Shown here in pieces: positions 19,445 to 27,001 of a stretch of 64,000 nt of DNA; positions within the stretch are counted from its first letter, which is position 1; every line of letters begins with the position of its first letter. The notes beneath the pieces are model-generated. The model was given only the letters and a program-made list of their open reading frames with translations. It was not told where the DNA came from and did no database searches. The stretch lies in assembly GCA_947502495.1 (NCBI GenBank), contig CANNAC010000002.1:577658-641657 (forward strand). Direction: 5' to 3'. The stretch comes from an uncultured Flavobacteriaceae bacterium. GTDB taxonomy: Bacteria > Bacteroidota > Bacteroidia > Flavobacteriales > Flavobacteriaceae. Both the position numbers and the translations under genes were made by a program.

Positions 19445-19984
19445 TTATTTATCCGTTAATAGTTTCTTAAGTGTATTCCAACGAGGATCTATATCCTCTT
19501 TGTTTTCTTTTTCTTCAGCCGTTTTAGGGCTAAGTTCTTCTAATTTATTAAGTATTTCAGAATCTAATGTACCATCTTCAACTCCAGGATGGATTAATTT
19601 ATTAGGAACTGCTAAAACAATAAGCTCATAAATATACTGCTGTATATTAATTTCATATTCACCATGCGAAATAATCAATATGTCTATATTGTCGTCATTG
19701 TATTCTTCTCCAAACTGCACAACCAAATCAAAATCTGTACTAATTTCTTGATCGAAAGGCTCATTAGTTAAGTCACAATTAACGTTTAAAGTTCCATAAA
19801 TTTTAAAATTCAATTCCAGTAAAGTTGCTTTTTTATTTAAAACAAGATCTACTTTAATGCTTGAATCATTAAAATCTTCATACTCAAAATGTTCAAAGAA
19901 CGATTGTTTAATATCATACTCAAAAAGGTGTTCTCCTACTTTTAAACCTACAAACGGTATTGTAAATGCTTTCAAAGACTTCAT
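19445..19984 (-). CDS. YceD/DUF177-family protein
   Basis: A 179-residue acidic protein. The family is linked to 23S rRNA/L32 metabolism through its near-universal pairing with rpmF. Here it has the Bacteroidota form: the N-terminus MKSLKAFTIPFVGLKVGEH, the central CDLTNEPFDQEI with one cysteine kept, and an acidic tail rich in E and D ending near DPRWNTLKKLL. The RWxxL ending is characteristic. It is the first gene of the operon, behind a good -7 box. Confidence 0.88.
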   Translation of the reverse strand: MKSLKAFTIPFVGLKVGEHLFEYDIKQSFFEHFEYEDFNDSSIKVDLVLNKKATLLELNFKIYGTLNVNCDLTNEPFDQEISTDFDLVVQFGEEYNDDNIDILIISHGEYEINIQQYIYELIVLAVPNKLIHPGVEDGTLDSEILNKLEELSPKTAEEKENKEDIDPRWNTLKKLLTDK

Positions 19985-20007
19985 TTTTCACATCTATTTT
20001 GAGCCTG

Positions 20008-20015
20008 CAAATATA
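20008..20015 (-). promoter_or_regulatory. Promoter -7 box of the yceD-rpmF operon
   Basis: The minus strand reads TATATTTG followed by C, a perfect match to TAnnTTTG, 24 bases upstream of the YceD-like start codon. A -33 box is not clear. Confidence 0.6.
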
Positions 20016-20057
20016 CAATTTTTTATTAACTAAGCACAGTTATAAACATTTTTTTGT

Positions 20058-21104
20058 TTATATCTTTTTTTGATTGAATTTTAAAGGATTTTCATTTATT
20101 TCATCGAATTCCAATCTATTTCTAAATATTTCAATCGCTTTATATACCGCTTCCTTAAAAGAGCCGTTGTCTGCCAGGTTTTTTCCCGCTATTTCAAAAG
20201 CAGTTCCGTGATCTGGAGAAGTTCGTATTTTATTTAGTCCTGCGGTGTAATTTACGCCTTGACCAAAAGAAAGTGTTTTAAAAGGAATCAATCCTTGATC
20301 GTGATACGAAGCAATAATAGCATCGAAGTTTGTATAATTATTAGAACCAAAAAAGCTATCTGCAGCATACGGGCCATAAACTAACTTCCCTGTTTTTTTG
20401 ATTTCCTCTAATGTTGGTCGTAAAACCGTATCGTCTTCTGTACCAATAACACCATTATCTCCGTTATGCGGATTAATACCTAATACTGCTATTTTTGGTT
20501 TTCTAATTTTAAAGTCTTTTTGAAGCGAAGTATAAATCGTTTCAATTTTCTCTTTAATACGTTTTGGTGTTATTTGTGTCGCTATATCTTTAACAGGTAC
20601 ATGGTCGGTTAATAAACCAACACGTAAATTGTTTGCAACCATTAACATTAAACTGTTCCCTTCTAATTCCTGTTCTAAATAATTAGTATGCCCAGGAAAT
20701 TTAAAAGTTTCCGATTGTATGTTGTGTTTATTGATTGGCGCAGTAACTAATACATCTACAGTTCCTTCTTTTAATGCTTTGGTTGCCGCCTCTAAAGATT
20801 TTATGGCATATTCGCCTATTTTAAAATCTTCTTTACCGAATTGAATTTTCACATGATCGTTCCACACATTAAAAACATTTACTTTTTGTGGAAGTATTTG
20901 ATTCATGCTGTTTATGCCATTCAAGTTCACATCCATTTTAAAATGATTTTTTAAAAAAGTCATTGTTTTTACGGAAGCAAAAATCACTGGTGTACAAAAT
21001 TCTAAGGTTCTAGGATCTTCAAAAGTTTTAAGTACTATCTCTGCTCCTATACCATTTAAGTCTCCTATAGAGATACCTACTATTATATTTTCTTCTTTCT
21101 TCAT
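20058..21104 (-). CDS. pdxA: 4-hydroxythreonine-4-phosphate dehydrogenase
   Basis: Oxidises 4-phosphohydroxy-threonine in pyridoxal-phosphate synthesis (DXP-dependent route). The 348-residue protein has IGDLNGIGAEIVLKT at the start, the substrate/metal-binding PGHTNYLEQ, SYHDQGLIPFK and the closing SPDHGTAFEIAG. These carry the metal-binding histidines expected in PdxA. The family start usually lies at such a GDxxGIG motif, so the ATG at 21104 is well placed. It is divergent from ribE with a shared 62-base intergenic region. Confidence 0.95.
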   Translation of the reverse strand: MKKEENIIVGISIGDLNGIGAEIVLKTFEDPRTLEFCTPVIFASVKTMTFLKNHFKMDVNLNGINSMNQILPQKVNVFNVWNDHVKIQFGKEDFKIGEYAIKSLEAATKALKEGTVDVLVTAPINKHNIQSETFKFPGHTNYLEQELEGNSLMLMVANNLRVGLLTDHVPVKDIATQITPKRIKEKIETIYTSLQKDFKIRKPKIAVLGINPHNGDNGVIGTEDDTVLRPTLEEIKKTGKLVYGPYAADSFFGSNNYTNFDAIIASYHDQGLIPFKTLSFGQGVNYTAGLNKIRTSPDHGTAFEIAGKNLADNGSFKEAVYKAIEIFRNRLEFDEINENPLKFNQKKI

Positions 21105-21140
21105 TAGTAATGCTAACTTTTGTTTGTAATTTTACTGCTA

Positions 21141-21148
21141 CAAATTTA
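21141..21148 (-). promoter_or_regulatory. Promoter -7 box of pdxA
   Basis: The minus strand reads TAAATTTG (TAnnTTTG), 37 bases upstream of the pdxA start. A TTG lies upstream, but with a short spacer (about 13-14 bases). The region also has to serve ribE in the other direction. Confidence 0.45.
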
Positions 21149-21166
21149 ACTAAATAATCGACAATA

Positions 21167-21760
21167 ATGTTTACTGGAATCATTGAGGAATTAGGAGTGG
21201 TTAAACAACTAGATCAAGAGCTTGATAATTTGCATATTACAGTGCAAAGTAATTTCACGCAAGAACTACAAATTGATCAAAGTGTAGCCCATAATGGTGT
21301 GTGTTTAACCGTTGTAGCAATAGATAATAATACTTATAAAGTTACAGCTATTAAAGAAACACTAGAAAAAACAAACTTAAATACCATTAAGGTTAATGAT
21401 TTAGTAAATCTAGAAAGGGCGATGCAACTTGGTGAAAGACTAGACGGGCATATTGTTCAAGGTCATGTAGATCAAACAGCAACTTGTACGCATATTGAAA
21501 ATACTTCTGGAAGTTGGTTATTCACCTTTACATATAATAGTGCGTTAAACAATATAACTATAGAAAAAGGGTCTATTACAGTTAACGGAGTAAGTCTTAC
21601 TGTTGTTAATTCTAAAAAAGATGCGTTTAGCGTGGCTATAATTCCGTTTACTTTTGAACACACAAATTTCAATCACTTTAAAATTGGAACAGAAGTAAAT
21701 TTAGAATTTGATGTAATTGGTAAATATGTAGCTAGACTAGTAAGTCTGAATAAACTTTAA
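21167..21760 (+). CDS. ribE: Riboflavin synthase alpha subunit
   Basis: Dismutates two 6,7-dimethyl-8-ribityllumazines to riboflavin. The 197-residue protein is an internal repeat of two lumazine-binding barrels. Each carries the NGVxLTV motif (NGVCLTVVAI about residue 44; NGVSLTVVNS about residue 139). The start MFTGIIEELG is invariant in the family, and LERAMQLGERLDGHIVQGHVD is the inter-barrel signature. Its end overlaps by 4 bases the end of the convergent small gene. Confidence 0.97.
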   Translation: MFTGIIEELGVVKQLDQELDNLHITVQSNFTQELQIDQSVAHNGVCLTVVAIDNNTYKVTAIKETLEKTNLNTIKVNDLVNLERAMQLGERLDGHIVQGHVDQTATCTHIENTSGSWLFTFTYNSALNNITIEKGSITVNGVSLTVVNSKKDAFSVAIIPFTFEHTNFNHFKIGTEVNLEFDVIGKYVARLVSLNKL

Positions 21761-21954
21761 GCTTTCTTGCGAATCGTTTTTATTATTCCATAAATCAAGC
21801 CAATAGCTAATAGGATATATATTCCAGCGTCTATAGGAAGACCTGGTGGTGGTGGTGGCGCAGGTGGTGGTGGACCACTCATTGTTTGCGCTACACTAAC
21901 AAAACTTATTAATAAAAATAAGATTGAGGCTATTTTTGTTTTGTTTTGTATCAT
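21757..21954 (-). CDS. Small signal-peptide protein with PID-type C-terminal sorting signal
   Basis: Only 65 residues: a signal peptide (1 to about 22, ending VAQ), a proline-rich linker (26-40, GPPPPAPPPPPGLP), then P40-I41-D42, a single membrane helix (about 45-60) and a basic tail IRKKA. Signal, short motif, helix and basic tail resemble the PID-CTERM signals of small Bacteroidota proteins, by analogy with PEP-CTERM/exosortase. The mature peptide would be about 20 residues if cut at the motif. No sorting enzyme is encoded in the window. It is convergent with ribE. Confidence 0.7.
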   Translation of the reverse strand: MIQNKTKIASILFLLISFVSVAQTMSGPPPPAPPPPPGLPIDAGIYILLAIGLIYGIIKTIRKKA

Positions 21955-22090
21955 TCAGTTGTAAATGTATAAAAAAAAGCGACTTAACGAAAAATATCTT
22001 ATTCTTTTTAGTTAAAAAAACTCCTTTAATTGCAAAAAACATCGATGAACTGCTAATTATCATGCTTTTTTTATACTTCTATAAAAAAAG

Positions 22091-22164
22091 TGGTCCCACT
22101 TGGGCTCGAACCAAGGACCACCTGATTATGAGTCAGGTGCTCTAACCAACTGAGCTATGGGACC
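22091..22164 (-). tRNA. tRNA with CAT anticodon (elongator Met; Ile2 not excluded)
   Basis: A 74-base cloverleaf on the minus strand. The acceptor stem GGTCCCA pairs with TGGGACC, the D-arm contains AGCTCAGTTGGTTAGAGC, and the anticodon CAT is at plus 22128-22130 in CTCATAA. The T-arm is GGTTCGAGCCC and the discriminator base is A. The CCA end is not encoded. The body resembles elongator tRNA-Met. A CAT anticodon could also be lysidine-modified tRNA-Ile2, which cannot be told by eye. Confidence 0.93.
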
Positions 22165-22216
22165 AATTAAGCTGCAAATCTAATATTATTTTTAAGACTC
22201 TACAAGCAATTTTTTT

Positions 22217-22618
22217 CTAAATAATTTCTTGGCATAATTCTATCAAAACTCCGTTGGTGCTTTTTGGGTGTAAAAAAGCCACTAACTTGTTGTCTGCTCC
22301 TTGTTTAGGTATTTCATTAATTACTTTAAAGCCTTCCGATTTTAATCGAAAAATTTCTTTTTCAATATCATCTACATCAAAAGCGATGTGATGAATTCCT
22401 TCTCCTTTCTTCTCAATAAACTTCGCAATAGCACTATTATTGTTCGTCGCTTCTAATAATTCAATTTTATTTTCACCTACTTTAAAAAAAGAGGTGTTTA
22501 CGCCTTCACTGGCTACTTCTTCCATTTTATAATGGGCTTTTCCAAAAAGTTGTGCGTATAATTTATTCGCTTTGTCCAAGTCTTTTACTGCAATACCAAT
22601 GTGTTCTATTTTATTCAT
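22217..22618 (-). CDS. mce: Methylmalonyl-CoA epimerase
   Basis: Interconverts the (R) and (S) forms of methylmalonyl-CoA in the propionate-succinate route. A 133-residue single-domain vicinal-oxygen-chelate protein: HIGIAVKDLDKA at the start carries the first metal histidine, IELLEATNN the middle glutamate region, GIHHIAFDVDD the second histidine, and GVLIELCQE the final glutamate. Length and motifs match the family. It is monocistronic; its upstream side has a GAA-loop hairpin. Confidence 0.93.
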   Translation of the reverse strand: MNKIEHIGIAVKDLDKANKLYAQLFGKAHYKMEEVASEGVNTSFFKVGENKIELLEATNNNSAIAKFIEKKGEGIHHIAFDVDDIEKEIFRLKSEGFKVINEIPKQGADNKLVAFLHPKSTNGVLIELCQEII

Positions 22619-22635
22619 CCAAAATTAGTTTACTG

Positions 22636-22653
22636 TTTCCGTGAAAACGGAAA
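22636..22653. repeat. TTTCCGY hairpin, copy 1
   Basis: TTTCCGT-GAAA-ACGGAAA, a 7-bp stem with a GAAA loop, lies 18 bases upstream of the mce start. Related copies are at 52381-52398 and 55034-55052. Confidence 0.5.
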
Positions 22654-22764
22654 TCTAAATATTTTCTTTATAATTAAACGGAAAATCTTCCTATTAAGAA
22701 CCTTAAACTATTCCTTAAGGCACGAATTTTGTCTATAAATGTAAGATAATCTTTAAATATCAAC

Positions 22765-22772
22765 TATTTTTG
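22765..22772 (+). promoter_or_regulatory. Promoter -7 box of rbfA
   Basis: TATTTTTG followed by C matches TAnnTTTG, 75 bases upstream of the rbfA start codon. A clear -33 box was not found at the usual distance. Confidence 0.45.
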
Positions 22773-22847
22773 CATCGTAGAAGATAAAGTTTATCTTTTA
22801 TATAAAAATAAGATTTCAGTTTTACCTGAATCTAAAATAAAATTAAA

Positions 22848-23243
22848 GTGGAAGAAACACAAAGACAAAAAAAAATAGGTTCTGTATTACAACGTGATAT
22901 AGTAGATGTGCTACAAAAAGCAGCATCGCAAGGTGGTATGCAAGGAATACTTATATCGGTTAGTAAAGTAAAAGTAACTGTTGATCTTTCTGTAGCTAAA
23001 GTATATTTGAGCATTTTCCCTAATAATAAAGGTAAAGAATTATTAGACGGTATTAAATCCAATACGCCTTTAATAAGACATGAATTAGCACAACGTACGA
23101 GACATCAATTAAGACGTATGCCAAATTTAGAATTTTTTATAGATGATTCTTTAGAATATATTGATAAGATTGAACAGTCACTAAAAGGAAAAGAAGATCC
23201 TATTAATGATCCAGAACTTTTAGGAAAACGTAAAAAGCAATAA
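22848..23243 (+). CDS. rbfA: 30S ribosome-binding factor A
   Basis: Helps maturation of the 16S rRNA 5' end and cold adaptation. The 131-residue protein has a GTG start (bases 22848-22850). The KH-like fold is visible in RQKKIGSVLQRDIVDVLQ and KVTVDLSVAKVYLSIFP, then the PLIRHELAQRTRHQLRRMPNLEF stretch with the conserved R-x-x-P-x-L-x-F. The C-terminus is short and charged. It is followed after 66 bases by a LolC/E-like permease. Confidence 0.95.
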   Translation: MEETQRQKKIGSVLQRDIVDVLQKAASQGGMQGILISVSKVKVTVDLSVAKVYLSIFPNNKGKELLDGIKSNTPLIRHELAQRTRHQLRRMPNLEFFIDDSLEYIDKIEQSLKGKEDPINDPELLGKRKKQ

Positions 23244-23309
23244 TCGGTTTTATAAAACCTTTTCATTAAATCTACTACTCAAAACTCATTTTGTTATTGT
23301 AAAATAAAC

Positions 23310-24515
23310 ATGCATTTCCCTTTATACATAGCGAAACGTTATTTGCATTCTAAAAGCAGTAACAATGCTATAAATTTTATTACCATAATTGCAGCTATCG
23401 GGATTGTTCTTGGTGCTGCCTCTTTATTTGTTGTACTATCTGGATTTGCTGGTTTAAAAGACTTTACCTTACAATTTACGTCTATTGTAGATCCCGATTT
23501 AAAAGCCGAAACGGCAATAGGAAAATCTTTTTTTATTACGGATGACGAATTAGAAAAACTAGATAATCTAGAAGATATCGTTTCGTATTCAAAAATAATT
23601 GAAGATCGTGTTTTTATTGCTTTTGATGAAAAAAACTATCCCAATGCATATATAAAAGGAGTGGATGAAAATTACGAAAAAGTAAACATCATCGATTCTG
23701 TAATACCCTTAGGAAGCTGGCTTGCGCAAAACACCAATCAAATAGTAGTTGGTTGGGGAATTTCTAGCAATCTCTCTTTTGGTGTTTTAGATTATGCCAA
23801 GCGCATCAGTTTGTATGTGATTAAACCTGGAAAAGGACAAATAACTTCCGAAAAACAAATATACAACACCTTTCAAGCGGTAAACGTTGGTATTTTTGAT
23901 ATTAACGAAGAGCTAAACGACAAATACGTTTACGCGCCATTTGCCTTTGCTAAAGAACTTTTGGGTTATGAAAACAATCAGATTTCTGCGATAGAATTTA
24001 AACTACAAGAAGATTTCGACGAAGACCAAGTACGAGAAAACATTCAAAATATATTAGGAAACAAAGTCGTATTAAAAAATAGAGCACAACTAAACGATGC
24101 ACTATACAAAATGCTAAACACCGAATATCTAGCGGTATACCTCATCTTTACACTCGTTTTAATCATTGCACTATTTAATGTTATTGGTTCCATTATCATG
24201 ATGATTCTAGATAAAAAGAAAAACCTAAACACCTTATTTAATTTAGGAGCAACACAACAAGATATTCGTAAAATATTTTTTTATCAAGGCGTTTTAATGA
24301 CGCTTTTAGGCGGTATTATTGGTTTGGTTATTGGTATCCTTCTTATTTTGTTACAACAAGCGTTTTCCTTTGTCATGATAACGCCATCACTACCTTATCC
24401 CGTTGCTTTAAAAGCCATAAACGTTGTTATCGTATTTTTAACTATCACCATTTTGGGCGTATTAGCTTCTAAAATTGCAGCTACAAGAATTACTAAAAAT
24501 TTAGTTTCTAATTAG
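23310..24515 (+). CDS. FtsX-like ABC transporter permease (LolC/LolE type)
   Basis: 401 residues with one N-terminal membrane helix (about 20-45), a long extracytoplasmic domain (about 50-265), and three helices in the last 130 residues. The final FtsX domain (VIGSIIMMILDKKKNLNTLFNLGATQQDIRKIF) carries the conserved coupling motif. The start MHFPLYIAKRYLHSKS is typical of the lipoprotein-releasing permeases. These work with an ATPase (LolD type), which is not encoded next door. Lol transporters move lipoproteins from the inner membrane; the cargo here is an assumption. Confidence 0.85.
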   Translation: MHFPLYIAKRYLHSKSSNNAINFITIIAAIGIVLGAASLFVVLSGFAGLKDFTLQFTSIVDPDLKAETAIGKSFFITDDELEKLDNLEDIVSYSKIIEDRVFIAFDEKNYPNAYIKGVDENYEKVNIIDSVIPLGSWLAQNTNQIVVGWGISSNLSFGVLDYAKRISLYVIKPGKGQITSEKQIYNTFQAVNVGIFDINEELNDKYVYAPFAFAKELLGYENNQISAIEFKLQEDFDEDQVRENIQNILGNKVVLKNRAQLNDALYKMLNTEYLAVYLIFTLVLIIALFNVIGSIIMMILDKKKNLNTLFNLGATQQDIRKIFFYQGVLMTLLGGIIGLVIGILLILLQQAFSFVMITPSLPYPVALKAINVVIVFLTITILGVLASKIAATRITKNLVSN

Positions 24516-24619
24516 TTTTTGGGCAAGTTGCCTGAAAAAGGCAAACAGGCTTTCCGTTATATCTTTTTTTTTGTTCTCGATACATTTTGCTCATGCTTCG
24601 CAAAACACTCGAACTGACA

Positions 24620-24646
24620 TAAAAAAGGATGCCACTGCAATCCTTC
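24620..24646 (-). terminator. Hairpin, possible terminator on the minus strand
   Basis: AAGGAT (24625-24630) and ATCCTT (24640-24645) pair across 9 bases; on the minus strand a T run follows. It lies 155 bases past the end of the small gene at 24799. The sequence resembles the AAGGATTGCAGTGG words of the dispersed repeats at 12211 and 27749. Confidence 0.4.
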
Positions 24647-24734
24647 TTGCATGTACTTGCTATGGTTAAGGTTTTAATTAAAAGGAAAGTAATTAGTTAA
24701 AAAATTCTGTTTTGTTGCTGCTTCGCGTAATTTG

Positions 24735-24795
24735 CAAACGCTCCGCTTTTGACTGCAGTCAAAATCTCCTCTCTTTAGCTAAAGAGAGGAGCAAG
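24735..24795. repeat. 61-bp double-palindrome repeat, copy 1
   Basis: Contains the 18-bp palindrome TTTTGACTGCAGTCAAAA (24747-24764) and the 22-bp perfect palindrome at 24768-24789 (CCTCTCTTTAG and its complement). Copy 2 at 25258-25318 differs at 3 of 61 positions. Both copies have the same orientation and flank one small gene. Confidence 0.75.
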
Positions 24796-24798
24796 AAA

Positions 24799-25188
24799 TT
24801 ATCCTGTGGCTTTCTCTTCTATAATCTGTTTTAGTTCTTTATAATTCTTGTCAAGAAAACAATATCGAGGCATTGTTATATTTATAATTTCTCCATCTAC
24901 TTTATATAAAATAACACCATTCTCAACAGCTTTTATCTTTTCAAATTCAATAGGAAAAGACACCTTATCTAGATATAAGAAATTTTCATCAAAAGTGAGA
25001 TCTGTAGGTTTTGGTAATTTTTTTATGGAAATATATGCAGTAAAAAAAACAGCTAAAAATCCAGCTATTATTCCTCCTGAGTCTTTCGTAATTATACTAT
25101 AAACAAGAACAATAATTCCGTAAATAATACCAATTCGCCAAACCAAATACTGCAAAAAGTAAAATGTAGAATCTATTCTTTTCTTCAT
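24799..25188 (-). CDS. Small membrane protein of unknown function
   Basis: 129 residues. Two hydrophobic helices lie close together in the N-terminal half (about 15-30 and 37-52, with ...IIYGIIVLVYSII and GGIIAGFLAVFFTAYI). The second half is soluble (PKPTDLTFDENFLYLDKVSFP) with a mixed beta pattern resembling small PH-like membrane proteins, but I do not assign a family. The stop lies 4 bases from repeat copy 1. The gene and the two 61-bp repeats sit between a permease and dusB, so the segment may be an insertion. Confidence 0.6.
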   Translation of the reverse strand: MKKRIDSTFYFLQYLVWRIGIIYGIIVLVYSIITKDSGGIIAGFLAVFFTAYISIKKLPKPTDLTFDENFLYLDKVSFPIEFEKIKAVENGVILYKVDGEIINITMPRYCFLDKNYKELKQIIEEKATG

Positions 25189-25257
25189 TTTTACGTAAAT
25201 AATCCTTAATTAAATTAGAGAGGTGTTTAAATATATAAAAGGCTTCGCTTTTTAGTT

Positions 25258-25318
25258 CAAACGCTCCGCTTTTGACTACAGTCAAAACCACCTCTCTTTA
25301 GCTAAAGAGAGGAGCAAG
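25258..25318. repeat. 61-bp double-palindrome repeat, copy 2
   Basis: 58 of 61 bases are identical to 24735-24795; the changes are in the centre of the first palindrome and at two of the three bases before the second. The second palindrome (25291-25312) is unchanged. It lies between the small membrane gene and dusB. Confidence 0.75.
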
Positions 25319-25346
25319 TGATTATAATACTTTAGAATCTAAAAAA

Positions 25347-26342
25347 CTATTCTGTAAATTGAAAGTCACCAAACTTTTCTAACACCTCATCAAAAGCAGC
25401 AAATACATCTACAGATGCATCACTAGTAACCATTTTCATTCGGTGTTCTTTAAAATGTGGAATCCCTTTAAAGTAATTGGTATAATGTCTTCTCGTTTCA
25501 AAAACACCTAATATTTCTCCCTTCCAATCAATAGACATCTGTAAATGTCTACGAGCAGCTTCTACGCGTTCTTGCATCGTAATTGGTCTGTAATGTTCGC
25601 CGGTTTCAAAAAAGTGCTTTACTTGTTTAAAAAACCAAGGATTACCAATAGTAGCACGACCAATCATACAACCATCTAATCCATAAACATCTCGCATTTC
25701 CATAGCGCGTTCTGGAGTAGTAACATCGCCATTTCCAAACACAGGAATGTGCATACGTGCATTATTTTTTACTTCTGCAATTGGTTTCCAATCTGCATCG
25801 CCTTTATACATTTGCGCTCTTGTACGTCCGTGAATCGCTATCGCCTTACAGCCAACATCTTGTAATCTTTCGGCAACCTCAACTATTCGAATAGAATCAT
25901 GATCCCAACCCAAACGCGTTTTTACCGTGATTGGAATGTTGGTACGTTTCACCATTTCGGCAGTTAGTTGCTCCATCAAACAGACATCTTTTAAAATCCC
26001 TGCTCCTGCGCCTTTACTAACTACTTTCTTTACCGGACAACCAAAATTAATATCGATAATATCTGGTTTAGATTCTGCAACAATATCAATAGTTTGTAGC
26101 ATACTATCTAAATTGGCTCCAAAAATCTGAATCCCAACAGGACGCTCTTTTTCGTAAATATCTAACTTCATAACACTTTTTGCAGCATTACGTATTAAAC
26201 CTTCACTACTTACAAATTCTGTGTATACCACATCTGCACCTTGTTCTTTGCATAATGCACGAAAAGGTGGATCACTTACATCTTCCATTGGTGCTAACAA
26301 TAAAGGAAAGTCAGGAAGTTCTATGTTGCCTATTTTTACCAA
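25347..26342 (-). CDS. dusB: tRNA-dihydrouridine synthase
   Basis: FMN- and NADPH-dependent reduction of uridines in tRNA D-loops. The 331-residue TIM-barrel protein starts with PLLLAPMEDVSDPPFRALC (FMN site). The catalytic cysteine is C102 in DINFGCPVKKV, and VKTRLGWD, AIHGRTRAQMYKG and the FMN-phosphate GNGDVTTPE follow. The motif FGCPVKKVVSKGAG is the DusB/DUS form. It stands alone on the minus strand, divergent from the lipoprotein gene. Confidence 0.95.
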   Translation of the reverse strand: MVKIGNIELPDFPLLLAPMEDVSDPPFRALCKEQGADVVYTEFVSSEGLIRNAAKSVMKLDIYEKERPVGIQIFGANLDSMLQTIDIVAESKPDIIDINFGCPVKKVVSKGAGAGILKDVCLMEQLTAEMVKRTNIPITVKTRLGWDHDSIRIVEVAERLQDVGCKAIAIHGRTRAQMYKGDADWKPIAEVKNNARMHIPVFGNGDVTTPERAMEMRDVYGLDGCMIGRATIGNPWFFKQVKHFFETGEHYRPITMQERVEAARRHLQMSIDWKGEILGVFETRRHYTNYFKGIPHFKEHRMKMVTSDASVDVFAAFDEVLEKFGDFQFTE

Positions 26343-26420
26343 GTACTATATATTTTGCGCAAAAATAAGTCTTTTATTTTAATAAAAAATAAACACAAAA
26401 ATCACTTCTATGTAAATATG

Positions 26421-26428
26421 TACCTTTG
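26421..26428 (+). promoter_or_regulatory. Promoter -7 box of the lipoprotein gene
   Basis: TACCTTTG followed by C, a perfect TAnnTTTG match, lies 16 bases upstream of the ATG at 26445. It falls inside the longer reading frame starting at 26355, which argues against that start. Confidence 0.65.
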
Positions 26429-26444
26429 CAGCAAAAACATTAAA

Positions 26445-26978
26445 ATGAAAAAGAACCTACTTTTACTTTTTGTCCCTGTTATACTCCTTTTAAATTGTAG
26501 TGCTATAGACGAATTAACCAAGTTCGATTTAGACTATCAAACAAGTTATTCTATTGCACCAAGCACTTTAATAAATACGCCTTTTGATATCCAAACGCCA
26601 GATATGACTACCGAGTCGGAGTCTACTTTTGAAAGCAATGATACGCGTAAAGACTTAATTGAAAGCATTAAACTAAAAACGATTAAGCTTACTATTGACA
26701 ATCCGCAAGATGGGAATTTCAACTTTTTAAAAGAAATTCATGTTTATATTAATGCAGAAGACCTTGAAGAAGTTGAAATTGCAAATGCATTTGATTTAGA
26801 AGACACAAACTCGAAGACCATTACCTTAGAGGTTACCGATCAAGAATTGAAAGAGTTTATTAAAAAAGATACTTTTAGTTTACGTGTTAAAACGGTTACA
26901 GACGAAACGATTAGCGAAACACACGATATAACCATTGACACTAAATTTAGAGTAGATGCTGAAATTTTAGGTGTATAA
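26445..26978 (+). CDS. Lipoprotein of unknown function
   Basis: 177 residues from the ATG at 26445. The frame is open from 26355, but the promoter box and a textbook lipoprotein signal (KKNLLLLFVPVILLLNC, cysteine C17) support the shorter start. The mature part is beta-rich and polar (repeated KLTIDNPQDG, TITLEVTDQELKEF), consistent with an immunoglobulin-like periplasmic or surface domain. I do not recognise a family. It is followed after 23 bases by the Lgt-like gene on the same strand, so it may be part of that operon and could be its substrate, but this is speculative. Confidence 0.7.
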   Translation: MKKNLLLLFVPVILLLNCSAIDELTKFDLDYQTSYSIAPSTLINTPFDIQTPDMTTESESTFESNDTRKDLIESIKLKTIKLTIDNPQDGNFNFLKEIHVYINAEDLEEVEIANAFDLEDTNSKTITLEVTDQELKEFIKKDTFSLRVKTVTDETISETHDITIDTKFRVDAEILGV

Positions 26979-27001
26979 TTTCCTTTATTTAATCTCATAA
27001 T

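Noticed and set aside
21924..22145. Plus-strand frame of 73 codons over the tRNA
   Set aside because: It runs into the CAT-anticodon tRNA and has a low-complexity translation; the tRNA explains the sequence.
22620..22627. TAATTTTG on the minus strand as the mce promoter
   Set aside because: It lies only 2 bases from the ATG, which would imply a leaderless transcript, and no -33 box is present; insufficient to call.
25097..25291. Minus-strand frame of 64 codons upstream of the small membrane gene
   Set aside because: It overlaps the N-terminal coding part of the 24799-25188 gene and reaches into repeat copy 2. No motif or start context supports it.
26355..26444. Upstream extension of the lipoprotein gene (30 codons)
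   Set aside because: The extension is Lys/Asn-rich, contains the promoter -7 box and lacks the signal peptide that begins at 26445.
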